Of a stretch of 64,000 bases of DNA, positions 55,462-63,671 are shown piece by piece (the first letter of the stretch is position 1; the number at the start of each line of letters is the position of its first letter). Position numbers and translations under genes: made by a program. Source of the stretch: Alphaproteobacteria bacterium (lineage in GTDB: Bacteria > Pseudomonadota > Alphaproteobacteria > ATCC43930 > CGMCC-115725); the NCBI GenBank assembly GCA_019240125.1, contig JAFAYW010000107.1, positions 62,001 to 126,000 of the forward strand, given 5' to 3'. Below the pieces are notes generated by a model. It saw nothing but the letters and a program-made list of their open reading frames with translations, had not been told where the DNA came from and did no database searches.

Positions 55462-55501
55462 CCCGGTGGCTGACCCGGTGGCTGACCCGGCGGCTGACCC
55501 G
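55454..55501 (+). repeat. Four 12-bp tandem repeats over the bchD stop and hydrolase start
   Basis: The unit GTGGCTGACCCG occurs three times, then once as GCGGCTGACCCG. In the downstream gene's frame it encodes (Val/Ala)-Ala-Asp-Pro four times and offers three in-frame GTG codons; in the bchD frame the first copy contains the TGA stop. Confidence 0.85.
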
Positions 55502-56536
55502 AACGATGCGCCGCCGGGCCGGCGGGTGCGGAATAAGCGTCTGGCATTAGCCGTCGCTTTGCCGATCGCGGTCGCCGTGGGCTGGATGGGCTATCGCGCG
55601 ATGACCCGCAACCGCACGGCGGCCCCCTTGCCGGCCGCACTTCCCGGCGGCCGCCTGGAAACCGATGGCGTGGCGGGGCGATTAAGTTGTTACGCCACCA
55701 TCCCGGCGCCGGATGATCGCGATCACGACCCGCGGCCATTGTTGTTGTTGCACAGCATCAACGCGGCCGGGTCGGCCTACGAGATGCGGCCACTTTACGA
55801 ATATTACCGCAAGTACCGCCCGGTTTACGCACCCGATCTGCCGGGGTTCGGCATGTCCGAGCGCAGCGACCGGCGCTACGGCCCGCGCTTGATGACCGAT
55901 GCCGTGCATGCCGTGGTCGAACAGATACAGGCACGTCACGGCGCCGCGCCGATCGACGCGATCGCGCTGTCGCTTTCGTGCGAGTTCCTGGCTCGTGCCG
56001 CCGTCGAGACACCGGGATCGTTTCGCGTGCTGGGTCTGATCAGCCCGACCGGTTTTGACCAGCGGACGCCCGAGGGAGGACCGCCAGGCGGAACTCGCGG
56101 GCGCCCGCTGCTTTACCAGACGTTGACGGTGCCCCCGTGGCGCCACGGCTTGTTCGAGCTTCTGAGCAGCCGCGCCAGCATCCGATATTTCCTGGAAAAG
56201 ACATGGGGCAGCAAGAATATCGACGAGGGGCTGCTGGAATACGATTATCTGACGACGCACCAGCCCGGGGCGAGCTTTGCGCCGTATCGTTTTGTTTCCG
56301 GGTTTCTGTTCAGCACCGATATCCTCAACCTTTACCGCCGTCTGGCAATGCCGGTGTGGATGGTGCACGGCGACCGCGGCGACTTTGTCGATTACCAGAA
56401 AAAGACCGAGATCGCCGATCGGCCGAACTGGCATATCGAGGAATTGCCGACCGGCGCGTTGCCGCATTTCGAGATACCGGCAAGGGTGATCGCGAGCTAT
56501 GACGCCTTCTCCCGCGCCGCCGTAACCGCGGATTGA
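55454..56536 (+). CDS. Membrane-anchored alpha/beta hydrolase
   Basis: The start is uncertain: no ATG is suitable, and three GTG codons (55454, 55466, 55478) lie in the tandem repeat; the first gives 360 residues. A hydrophobic segment 'KRLALAVALPIAVAVGWMGY' anchors it. The alpha/beta fold has the oxyanion 'LLLLHSINAAGSAYEMRPLY', a nucleophile region 'DAIALSLSCEFLARAAVETP', the acid in 'MVHGDRGDFVDY' and His in 'GALPHFEI'. It lies between bchD and bchO, so a role in pigment or membrane-lipid metabolism is plausible but unproven. It is distinct from BchO. Confidence 0.82.
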   Translation: MADPVADPVADPAADPNDAPPGRRVRNKRLALAVALPIAVAVGWMGYRAMTRNRTAAPLPAALPGGRLETDGVAGRLSCYATIPAPDDRDHDPRPLLLLHSINAAGSAYEMRPLYEYYRKYRPVYAPDLPGFGMSERSDRRYGPRLMTDAVHAVVEQIQARHGAAPIDAIALSLSCEFLARAAVETPGSFRVLGLISPTGFDQRTPEGGPPGGTRGRPLLYQTLTVPPWRHGLFELLSSRASIRYFLEKTWGSKNIDEGLLEYDYLTTHQPGASFAPYRFVSGFLFSTDILNLYRRLAMPVWMVHGDRGDFVDYQKKTEIADRPNWHIEELPTGALPHFEIPARVIASYDAFSRAAVTAD

Positions 56537-56543
56537 AGCCGCT

Positions 56544-57461
56544 ATGCACGGCGCCGACTACCCGGTGTGGACCCGCGACGGCCGCGATTGGCCCAATCGG
56601 GACGCCAGCGATTTCATCACGGCGGGCGGACTGCGCTGGCATGTACAGCGTCTCGGCACGGGACCGGCACTGCTGTTATTGCATGGCACCGGGCTGGCGA
56701 CCCATTCGTGGCGCGCGCTTCTGCCGTTGCTCGCGGAGCAATTCATGGTCGTGGCACCCGATCTGCCCGGCCACGGTTTTACCGAGGCGCCGCCGGCCAG
56801 TCGCATGTCACTCCCCGGGATGGCCCGCCTGGTGGGCAGCTTGTTGCAGGAACTCGACATAACGCCGGTTCTGGCCGCTGGCCACTCCGCCGGCGCCGCG
56901 ATCGCGGCGCAGATGATTCTGTCGGGCCAGATGGCACCGCGCGGGCTGATCAGCCTCAATGGGGCGATGTTGCCGTTGCGAGGGCCGCCGAGCCACCTTT
57001 TCGCCCCCCTCGCAAAGGTGATTGCGGGATGCTCGCTGTTTCCCCGCCTCTTCGCGTGGCATGCCTCCGATGGCTCGGTGGTGGAGCGCCTTATCCGCAA
57101 TACCGGTTCGACGATCGAACCGAGTGGCATCGAGTTTCATCGCCGGCTCACCGAGTCGCCGGGTCATGTCGCCGCCGCGCTGTCGATGATGGCGAATTGG
57201 GATTTGCGGCAGTTGGAGCGGGACTTGCCGCGGCTCGACGCGCCGCTGCTGCTGATCGCCGGGAAAGGCGATCGGGCGATCCCTCTGCAGGATGCCTATC
57301 GCGTGCGTCTGCTGGCATCGCAGGCCACGGTCGTCGAACTGCCGCGCCTCGGACATCTTGCGCATGAGGAACAGCCACTCCTCATCGCCGGGTACATCAT
57401 CGATTTCGCGCGCCGGTTGGGTGTGCTGTCAGAAGATCGCCAGCCGAGAGTGTCACTTTAG
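56544..57461 (+). CDS. bchO: Putative Mg-chelatase-associated hydrolase BchO
   Basis: A 305-residue alpha/beta hydrolase that begins with the BchO-type 'DGRDWPNRDASDFITAGGLR' and 'LLLLHGTGLATHSWRALLPL'. The triad is visible: Ser in 'AAGHSAGAAIAAQ', Asp in 'LIAGKGDRAIPL' and His in 'PRLGHLAHEEQPLL'. BchO is conserved in photosynthesis clusters next to bchID, but its substrate is not settled. A PpsR-type site covers its stop codon. Confidence 0.93.
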   Translation: MHGADYPVWTRDGRDWPNRDASDFITAGGLRWHVQRLGTGPALLLLHGTGLATHSWRALLPLLAEQFMVVAPDLPGHGFTEAPPASRMSLPGMARLVGSLLQELDITPVLAAGHSAGAAIAAQMILSGQMAPRGLISLNGAMLPLRGPPSHLFAPLAKVIAGCSLFPRLFAWHASDGSVVERLIRNTGSTIEPSGIEFHRRLTESPGHVAAALSMMANWDLRQLERDLPRLDAPLLLIAGKGDRAIPLQDAYRVRLLASQATVVELPRLGHLAHEEQPLLIAGYIIDFARRLGVLSEDRQPRVSL

Positions 57462-57468
57462 ATTTACA
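57451..57468. promoter_or_regulatory. PpsR/CrtJ operator upstream of crtI
   Basis: An exact TGT-N12-ACA (TGT 57451-57453, ACA 57466-57468), 43 bp before the crtI start and overlapping the end of bchO. No good second copy is seen next to it. Confidence 0.65.
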
Positions 57469-57510
57469 GTTTTACTGGCGCCGTCTCTTTTTGGCCGGTA
57501 GGTTGTTGCG

Positions 57511-59025
57511 ATGCTGCGCCGCCCTAACGGAAAATCCGACACCTCGCCGCACGCCGTCATCATCGGCAGCGGCTTTGGTGGCTTAGCCGCGGCGGTGCGG
57601 CTCGGCGCGCGCGGCTACCGGGTGACGGTGCTGGAGCGGCTTGAGAGCCCGGGCGGCCGAGCTCAGACGTACTGTCAGGATGGATTCACATTCGACGCCG
57701 GCCCGACGATCGTCACCGCGCCGTTTCTATTTGAAGAGCTGTGGCGCCTGTGCGGCCGCCGATTGGCCGACGACGTCGAACTGCGCCCGATCAATCCGTT
57801 CTACCGTATCCGCTTCGATGATGGCGCCTCGTTTAACTACTCGGGGGACGCCGCCGCGATGCGCGCCGAAATCGCCCGTTTCTGTCCTGACGATGTCGCC
57901 GGCTTCGAACGGTTCATGCGCGAAAGCGAGGCGATCTATCGGATCGGCTTCGAACAGCTCGGCCATGTGCCATTCAGCAATTTCGGCGACATGTTGCGCG
58001 TCTTGCCGGATCTCGTCCGGCTGTCCGGATATCGCTCGGTTTATGGGCTGGTCGCAAAGCACATAAAGGATAAGCGGCTGCGCGTGGTGCTGAGTTTTCA
58101 CCCGCTGCTGATCGGCGGCAATCCGCTGACCGCGACCGCTGTCTACAGCCTCATCGCCTTTCTCGAACGCGATGGCGGCGTGCATTTCGCGATGGGCGGG
58201 ACCGGAATGCTGGTGCGCGGTCTCGTCGGCCTAATCGAGGGCCAAGGCGGCACCGTGCGATGCAATGCCGAAGTCAGCCATATCAGCGTCGAGAAGGGTG
58301 CCGCGCGCGGCGTCGAACTCGCCGATGGCGAGCGGATCGCCGCGGATATCGTGGTATCGAACGCCGACCCGGCCTGGACTTATCGCTATCTGCTGCCGCC
58401 GCACGCGCGGCGCCGCTGGACCGACCGCCGCATCGACCGGGCGCGTTATTCGATGGGCCTGTTCGTCTGGTATTTCGGCACCGACCGCGCCTATCCCGAC
58501 ATCGCGCATCATACGATCCTGCTCGGGCCACGCTATCAGGGGCTGTTGCGCGACATCTTTACCAACAAGGTACTGGCCGAGGATTTCAGCCTCTACCTGC
58601 ACCGGCCTACCGCGACCGACCCGTCGCTGGCACCGCCCGGCTGCGATGCCTTTTACGTGTTGTCGCCGGTGCCGCACCTGGAAAGCGGCACCGACTGGCG
58701 CGAGATGGCCGAGCCCTATCGACGCGCGATCGCCACCTCGCTTGCCGCGACGGTCCTGCCGGATCTGGAAAGCCGCGTCGTGACGTCGCGCATCGCGACA
58801 CCCCAGGATTTCCACGATCGGCTGCTGTCGTTCCGCGGCGCGGCCTTTGCGATGGAGCCGGTCCTGACGCAGAGCGCCTGGTTTCGACCGCACAACCGCA
58901 GTGAGGATGTGCGGCACCTTTACCTGGTCGGCGCCGGCACCCATCCCGGTGCCGGGTTGCCGGGGGTCTTGTCGTCGGCCCGCATCCTCGATTCAATCGT
59001 GCCGGATGCCCGTGTCGCCGCCTGA
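57511..59025 (+). CDS. crtI: Phytoene desaturase
   Basis: A 504-residue flavoprotein with the FAD motif 'HAVIIGSGFGGLAAAVRLGA' and 'VLERLESPGGRAQTY', the bacterial CrtI core 'FDAGPTIVTAPFLFEELW', and the C-terminal 'YLVGAGTHPGAGLPGVLSSA'. It desaturates phytoene, here probably in four steps to lycopene as the route continues to CrtC, CrtD and CrtF products. It overlaps crtB by 20 bp. Confidence 0.96.
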   Translation: MLRRPNGKSDTSPHAVIIGSGFGGLAAAVRLGARGYRVTVLERLESPGGRAQTYCQDGFTFDAGPTIVTAPFLFEELWRLCGRRLADDVELRPINPFYRIRFDDGASFNYSGDAAAMRAEIARFCPDDVAGFERFMRESEAIYRIGFEQLGHVPFSNFGDMLRVLPDLVRLSGYRSVYGLVAKHIKDKRLRVVLSFHPLLIGGNPLTATAVYSLIAFLERDGGVHFAMGGTGMLVRGLVGLIEGQGGTVRCNAEVSHISVEKGAARGVELADGERIAADIVVSNADPAWTYRYLLPPHARRRWTDRRIDRARYSMGLFVWYFGTDRAYPDIAHHTILLGPRYQGLLRDIFTNKVLAEDFSLYLHRPTATDPSLAPPGCDAFYVLSPVPHLESGTDWREMAEPYRRAIATSLAATVLPDLESRVVTSRIATPQDFHDRLLSFRGAAFAMEPVLTQSAWFRPHNRSEDVRHLYLVGAGTHPGAGLPGVLSSARILDSIVPDARVAA

Positions 59026-60118
59026 CCAGGGGGCCGCCGACCTGGCCGCCTGCCGCGCTATGCTGCGGCACGGCTCGCGCAGCTTTTACGCGGCATCTCT
59101 GCTGTTGCCGCGCCGGGTCCGTGATCGCGCCACGGCACTTTATGCGTTTTGCCGGCTCGCCGATGACACCGCCGACGATCACGGCGCGGCGGCTGGCGGA
59201 CGGCGAGAGGCTCTGACCCGGTTGCGGCAACGCCTCGACAGCATCTATCTCGCTCGTCCGGCTAAGTTCGCCGCCGATCGGGCGCTTGCACGGGTCGTCC
59301 ATGATCTTGGCGTCCCCCAGCTGCTCTTCGAGGCGTTGATTGACGGCCTGGAATGGGATCTTGACGGCCGGCGCTACGATGATCTCGACGATCTCCTGCC
59401 GTACGCGGTCCGGGTCGCCGGGGCGGTCGGCGCAATGATGGCTTTGGTCATGCAGGCGCGCGATCCGCGCGCCCTCGCCTGTGCCTGCGATCTCGGCATC
59501 GCGATGCAATTGACCAACATCGCGCGCGATGTTGGAGAGGATGCGCGCGCCGGCCGCCTCTATCTGCCGCGGCAATGGTTGGCCGCGGAAGGCATCGACG
59601 CCGAGGAATTTCTCCGCCGGCCGGTTTTCGACGTGCGGGTGGCGCGCGTGGTGCGCCGCCTGCTCGATGTGGCGGACGAGTTTTACCGGCTCGCCGAACC
59701 CGGGATCGCGCTGCTGCCGCTCGCCTGCCAACCGGGCATTCGCAGCGCCCGCTCGATTTACGCGGCGATCGGGCACGAGATCGCCCGCAACGGGCACGAC
59801 TCGGTGTCGAGGCGTGCCGTCGTTTCAACGCGCCGCAAGCTGGTCCTCCTTGCGCGCGCGTTCGCCGGCACGGCAAGCGCGTGGCCGAACAAAGCCGTCG
59901 CGCAGACGCTGAACGATACTACGCCGGCGGCGCGCTTCCTGGTCGCTGCCGCGTCGTCTGATCCGGAGATGGCGCCGCCGGCGCCGCCTCGCCTCCGGCC
60001 GGGGCGCCTGATCTGGCTGCTCGACCTGTTCGAGCGGCTGGAGCGCGCCGAACGCGCACAACGCGAGGCCTCGGAGGATCTCGCCTCACTATGGGCGGGC
60101 GGAGACCTGGTCCGATGA
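59006..60118 (+). CDS. crtB: Phytoene synthase
   Basis: The ATG at 59006 inside the end of crtI gives 370 residues. The squalene/phytoene synthase aspartate motifs are 'YAFCRLADDTADDHG' and 'MQLTNIARDVGEDARAGRLY', with 'YLPRQWLAAEGID' next. It condenses two geranylgeranyl diphosphates to phytoene. The C-terminus has an extra 40-residue basic/acidic tail. A tiny membrane peptide gene overlaps its stop. Confidence 0.95.
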   Translation: MPVSPPDQGAADLAACRAMLRHGSRSFYAASLLLPRRVRDRATALYAFCRLADDTADDHGAAAGGRREALTRLRQRLDSIYLARPAKFAADRALARVVHDLGVPQLLFEALIDGLEWDLDGRRYDDLDDLLPYAVRVAGAVGAMMALVMQARDPRALACACDLGIAMQLTNIARDVGEDARAGRLYLPRQWLAAEGIDAEEFLRRPVFDVRVARVVRRLLDVADEFYRLAEPGIALLPLACQPGIRSARSIYAAIGHEIARNGHDSVSRRAVVSTRRKLVLLARAFAGTASAWPNKAVAQTLNDTTPAARFLVAAASSDPEMAPPAPPRLRPGRLIWLLDLFERLERAERAQREASEDLASLWAGGDLVR

Positions 60119-60261
60119 ACCTGAGTTTCCTGACGAATTGGGAATGGCTGATCATCGAGTTGATCGTGCTCGGGTTGGCGGTTCGCGAACTGGTGTCGCT
60201 CCACCTTCATAAGCGCCGCGAAGCGCGGCGCCAGAATGAGCCGCCTGAGCCGCCGCGCTGA
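60115..60261 (+). CDS. 48-residue single-helix membrane peptide coupled to crtB
   Basis: The ATG overlaps the crtB TGA as ATGA, so translation is probably coupled. The product begins 'MNLSFLTNWEWLIIELIVLG', has one hydrophobic helix to about residue 29, then a basic tail ('HKRREARRQNEPPEPPR') expected on the cytoplasmic side. It is too short for normal gene finders. No family is recognised; a membrane tether or assembly aid for carotenoid enzymes is conceivable. Confidence 0.6.
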   Translation: MNLSFLTNWEWLIIELIVLGLAVRELVSLHLHKRREARRQNEPPEPPR

Positions 60262-60268
60262 GCGCCGC

Positions 60269-61327
60269 TTAACCGGCCCGGCGCGGCATGCGGAAAGGCA
60301 GCAGCGCGCGCACCCATGGCGCCCGGAAGCGATCTAGGGAGAGGCTTTCATGCATCGCCACCGCCGGCTCCCCGAACAGCGGCGCCTCGATCAGCGAGCG
60401 TGCGTAAAACGGTGTGTCTTCGAGGGTTCGAACGCTGGTTGGCGGCGCTGTCGCGCGGGTCGCGCGGGCGACACCCCAACGCGTCGCCGGCAACCGCAGC
60501 ATCGGCGGCGGTTCGAGCGGCTCGATCACGCCGGATAAAGTCAGGCGATAGGCGTGCGTTGCCGGCTCGCCGGCGCGCGGCACGACATCATAAAATATTG
60601 TGGTGCCATCGCGCTGCGCGGTACGCGACCAGCTCCATCGGGCGAATCCTTGTTCGAGCGGCGCATCGCCGCGATTCGTATCGAGATAGCCCGACCCGCG
60701 CCACGCCAGTCGCGGCTGCGTCAACGTCACCTCGACCCGCGCGCAGGGCGCGATCGGCGACCAGCGATGCTTGCCTGACGCAGCGAGGCAGATTTCCAGG
60801 GAGGGCAACGCGGTCGGGTAGATTTGGACGCGGCCACGGATGTGCGACGGCCAGGGCACGCCGATCTCGTCGAATTCCGCGGTCAGCACATTGCCGTCCC
60901 AGTGCAGCGAACTCGGCCCGATGCTCAGCATCGTTGCGCTTTGACGCACGGCCATGCGGCCGCGCTCGGTCATCGCCCAGCGCCGCGGCGTGCCATAAAG
61001 CGCGATATTCACGGCGCAATGGTTGAGCGGGTCGATGGCTCGGTGGCGGCGCGCCCACGCGTAATAGGGCGAGAAGACGCTGCCGATAAAAGCGATCACG
61101 GTCAGCCCGTGCCGTCCATCATCGCTCAGCGCGTCGATGTACCACCAGATGTAACCGTCGGGCGGGATTACCGGGTCGAAGCGAAATCCGCCAGGATACT
61201 CGTCGCCGCCAGTCGCCCCGACAACGCTGCCATCGGCACCCCCGGCCCCGGATGCGTGCTGCCCCCGGCCAGATAGAGCCCCGGCAGCCGGCTGCGCGAG
61301 GAGGGGCGCCGAAAGCTCGCCGCCCAA
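60269..61327 (-). CDS. crtC: Hydroxyneurosporene/carotenoid 1,2-hydratase
   Basis: The CrtC body runs from 'FRFDPVIPPDGYIWWYIDAL' through 'DGRHGLTVIAFIGSVFSPYY', 'NIALYGTPRRWAMTERGR' and 'LHWDGNVLTAEFDEIGVPWP'. It adds water to the psi ends of acyclic carotenoids, the first step to methoxylated carotenoids. The start is unresolved: no ATG, GTG or TTG lies in frame between a TTG at 61327 (inside crtD, used here) and a GTG at 61099 that would cut the conserved core. The frame itself stays open to 61477. It overlaps crtD by at least 50 bp on any reading that keeps the conserved start. Confidence 0.85.
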   Translation of the reverse strand: MGGELSAPLLAQPAAGALSGRGQHASGAGGADGSVVGATGGDEYPGGFRFDPVIPPDGYIWWYIDALSDDGRHGLTVIAFIGSVFSPYYAWARRHRAIDPLNHCAVNIALYGTPRRWAMTERGRMAVRQSATMLSIGPSSLHWDGNVLTAEFDEIGVPWPSHIRGRVQIYPTALPSLEICLAASGKHRWSPIAPCARVEVTLTQPRLAWRGSGYLDTNRGDAPLEQGFARWSWSRTAQRDGTTIFYDVVPRAGEPATHAYRLTLSGVIEPLEPPPMLRLPATRWGVARATRATAPPTSVRTLEDTPFYARSLIEAPLFGEPAVAMHESLSLDRFRAPWVRALLPFRMPRRAG

Positions 61328-62700
61328 CCGTGCGAGGCCCGCCCGTAAAGCGCCCCGCCGGTTCCCGGAAACATCCGGTGAAAGTCGGCCGGAGTCGTGA
61401 CGATCGCGCTCCTCTCCGGCTGGCGTTTTAGCCGCAGCCCGCATTGCTCCAGCCGCTCGAACATCGCTCGCGCGCATGCCTCAACCCTCAGCTCATCGAA
61501 TTGCTCGGTATCCCCGGTCGCCGGGGCGTTGATCAGGCAGAACAGCCTTTCGGCGCCGCCTTCTGCGCTTCCGTTCCGGCCATCGCGATCCTGGGCGCAG
61601 ACATAGACGGTCGGCGCGTCGGGGATCCGTCCGCGCCGGAACAGCGCCGCGAACTCCGCCTCGTAATCGCGCGAGAAGAATACGTTGTGCCGCACCAGCG
61701 GAAATCCACCGGAACCGCCCTCTGCCTCGGCGACCACCGTCCATGTCATCGCCGACAGCGAACGCTCGTGGCGCTTAGGCGCGGTGACGCTGGCAGCGGC
61801 GCCGGCGCCTAGCAAACCGCCACCGATCGCCGCGACATCGGCGTTGGCGATGACGGCATCGACGTCGATCTGTTCGCCGCTGGTCAGCCGCACTCCCGTC
61901 GCCCGGCCGCCCGAGACGCAAATTTCCGCGACCGTTTCGCCATAACGAAACACCACGCCGCGCGCCGCCGCGAGGTTCGCGAGCGCCACAGCGAGAGCAT
62001 GCATGCCGCCCTCGATCTGCCAGACACCCTCGCGCTCGACATGCGCGACAAGCATCAGGGTGGCCGGTGCCAGGAAGGGTGACGAGCCGCAATAGGTCGC
62101 GTAGCGGCCGAAGAGCTGGTGCAATCGCGGATCGGCAAAGTATTCGCCGAGAGCCGACCACATCGTCTTGAAGGGTGCGATGCGCCACAGATCGCCGAGC
62201 CCGCGGGGGCCTACCGCGAGCGCCAGGCCCACCGGCCCGCGCCTCTCGGCGCGGATGAAGGAATGTTCCAGCGTGTCGTAAATCTGCCGAGCGCGCGCGC
62301 AAAAGGCGCGATAGCCGCGGGCCTCCTTGGCACCGGCGAGGTCGCCAATCGCCGCCGCCGAGCGCTCGACCTCGGAAAACAGGTCGAGCCGCTCGCCGGC
62401 ACTCCAGGCATGGCGCGCCAGGATGGTCGCGGGGTGCAACAGCACATGCTCCGCCAGAGAGCTGCCCGCGGCGCTGAAAATCTCTTCAAAGACCCAGCGC
62501 ATTGTAAAGACGGTCGGGCCTGCGTCCAGCAGACGCGCGCCGATCGCGACCTGCCGCATTTTGCCGCCGGGCGCCGCGGCACGCTCAATGAGGGTCACTG
62601 CGATGCCGCGATGAGCGAGTTCCAGCGCGGCCACCAGACCGCCGATCCCCGCTCCGATAACAATGACCCGATGTGTCCGCACCGCCCGCCGCGCCGCCAA
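61168..62700 (-). CDS. crtD: 1-hydroxycarotenoid 3,4-desaturase
   Basis: A 510-residue CrtI-family flavoprotein with 'HRVIVIGAGIGGLVAALELA', 'IERAAAPGGKMRQV', 'DAGPTVFTMRWVFEEIF' and C-terminal 'GLYLAGGSTHPGPGVPMAAL'. The 'GGKMRQV' and 'TVFTMRWVFEE' patterns separate CrtD from CrtI. It introduces the 3,4 double bond after CrtC. A TTG at 62700 or a GTG at 62682 could start it; neither has a strong ribosome site. It diverges from crtE over a PpsR-type operator pair. Confidence 0.92.
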   Translation of the reverse strand: MAARRAVRTHRVIVIGAGIGGLVAALELAHRGIAVTLIERAAAPGGKMRQVAIGARLLDAGPTVFTMRWVFEEIFSAAGSSLAEHVLLHPATILARHAWSAGERLDLFSEVERSAAAIGDLAGAKEARGYRAFCARARQIYDTLEHSFIRAERRGPVGLALAVGPRGLGDLWRIAPFKTMWSALGEYFADPRLHQLFGRYATYCGSSPFLAPATLMLVAHVEREGVWQIEGGMHALAVALANLAAARGVVFRYGETVAEICVSGGRATGVRLTSGEQIDVDAVIANADVAAIGGGLLGAGAAASVTAPKRHERSLSAMTWTVVAEAEGGSGGFPLVRHNVFFSRDYEAEFAALFRRGRIPDAPTVYVCAQDRDGRNGSAEGGAERLFCLINAPATGDTEQFDELRVEACARAMFERLEQCGLRLKRQPERSAIVTTPADFHRMFPGTGGALYGRASHGWAASFRRPSSRSRLPGLYLAGGSTHPGPGVPMAALSGRLAATSILADFASTR

Positions 62701-62717
62701 ATGGTGGTTGACTTAAC

Positions 62718-62761
62718 TGTCTACTTAACATGACATTCGCTTATGACAGGATAGATTTACA
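62718..62761. promoter_or_regulatory. Tandem PpsR/CrtJ operators between crtD and crtE
   Basis: An exact TGT-N12-ACA (62718-62735) is followed 8 bp later by TGA-N12-ACA (62744-62761), one base off consensus. The pair fills the 84-bp divergent gap, so it could control both crtD and crtE. Confidence 0.75.
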
Positions 62762-62784
62762 GTGGCGTCGGGCGGGAGGCTATC

Positions 62785-63651
62785 GTGGACGTATCGACAC
62801 GAATTGAACGAGCGCTCGGAATGGCGCTGGCTGAAACGGCGGGACGGGGCTGCCCGCCGGGATTAAGCGCGGCGATGAATTACGCGGTCTTTCCACCCGG
62901 TGCGCGAATCCGCCCGCGCCTGTGCCTGGCGGTGGCGCGGGCTTGTGGCGACAGCGATCCGGGGTTGGCGGACGCCGCGGCGGCCTCGATCGAGTTATTG
63001 CATTGTGCCTCGCTGGTGCATGACGATCTGCCGTGTTTCGACGACGCCGCGACGCGGCGCGGCAAGCCTGCCCTGCACCTCGCCTTTGACGAAAGGCTGG
63101 CCCTGCTGGCCGGCGACGCGCTGATCGTGCTGGCGTTTCAGATCCTCGGCCAGTCAGCCGGGGTGGCGACGCGTCTCGCACCGGTCGTCGTGACTGTCGC
63201 CCGAGCCGTCGCGCCGCCCACCGGCATCGCCGCCGGGCAGGCCTGGGAATGCGAGCCGGCCGTCGACCTGTCGCTGTATCAGCGGGAAAAAACCGGCGCG
63301 TTGTTCGCCGCTGCGACAAGTGCCGGTGCCGCCGCCGCCGGGGCCGCGGCGGATGAATGGCGCGAACTCGGCGAGCGCCTCGGCGAGGCCTACCAAGTGG
63401 CCGACGATCTCCTCGACATGCTGGCCGACCCGGAAGAGATCGGCAAACCCGTGGGGCGCGACGCCGCGCTCGGTCGGCCGAACGCGGCGCTGGCGCTCGG
63501 CCTCGATGGAGCATGCCAGCGGCTTGAACGACTCGCCTCGGCGGCCGTCGCGGCGATCCCCGATTGTCCGGGGGCGCACGAATTGCGCACCCTGGTGTTG
63601 TCGGAAGCACGCCGGCTGATGCCCAAGCAGCGCGGGTTGCGCGCCGCCTGA
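62785..63651 (+). CDS. crtE: Geranylgeranyl diphosphate synthase
   Basis: A 288-residue prenyltransferase from a GTG after GGGAGG. The first aspartate-rich motif is 'LVHDDLPCFDDAATRRGKPA' and the second 'YQVADDLLDMLADPEEIGKP'. It extends farnesyl diphosphate to geranylgeranyl diphosphate, used by CrtB for carotenoids and BchG for the bacteriochlorophyll tail. Confidence 0.95.
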   Translation: MDVSTRIERALGMALAETAGRGCPPGLSAAMNYAVFPPGARIRPRLCLAVARACGDSDPGLADAAAASIELLHCASLVHDDLPCFDDAATRRGKPALHLAFDERLALLAGDALIVLAFQILGQSAGVATRLAPVVVTVARAVAPPTGIAAGQAWECEPAVDLSLYQREKTGALFAAATSAGAAAAGAAADEWRELGERLGEAYQVADDLLDMLADPEEIGKPVGRDAALGRPNAALALGLDGACQRLERLASAAVAAIPDCPGAHELRTLVLSEARRLMPKQRGLRAA

Positions 63652-63671
63652 TCCACCGCAAGGCGGCAGCG

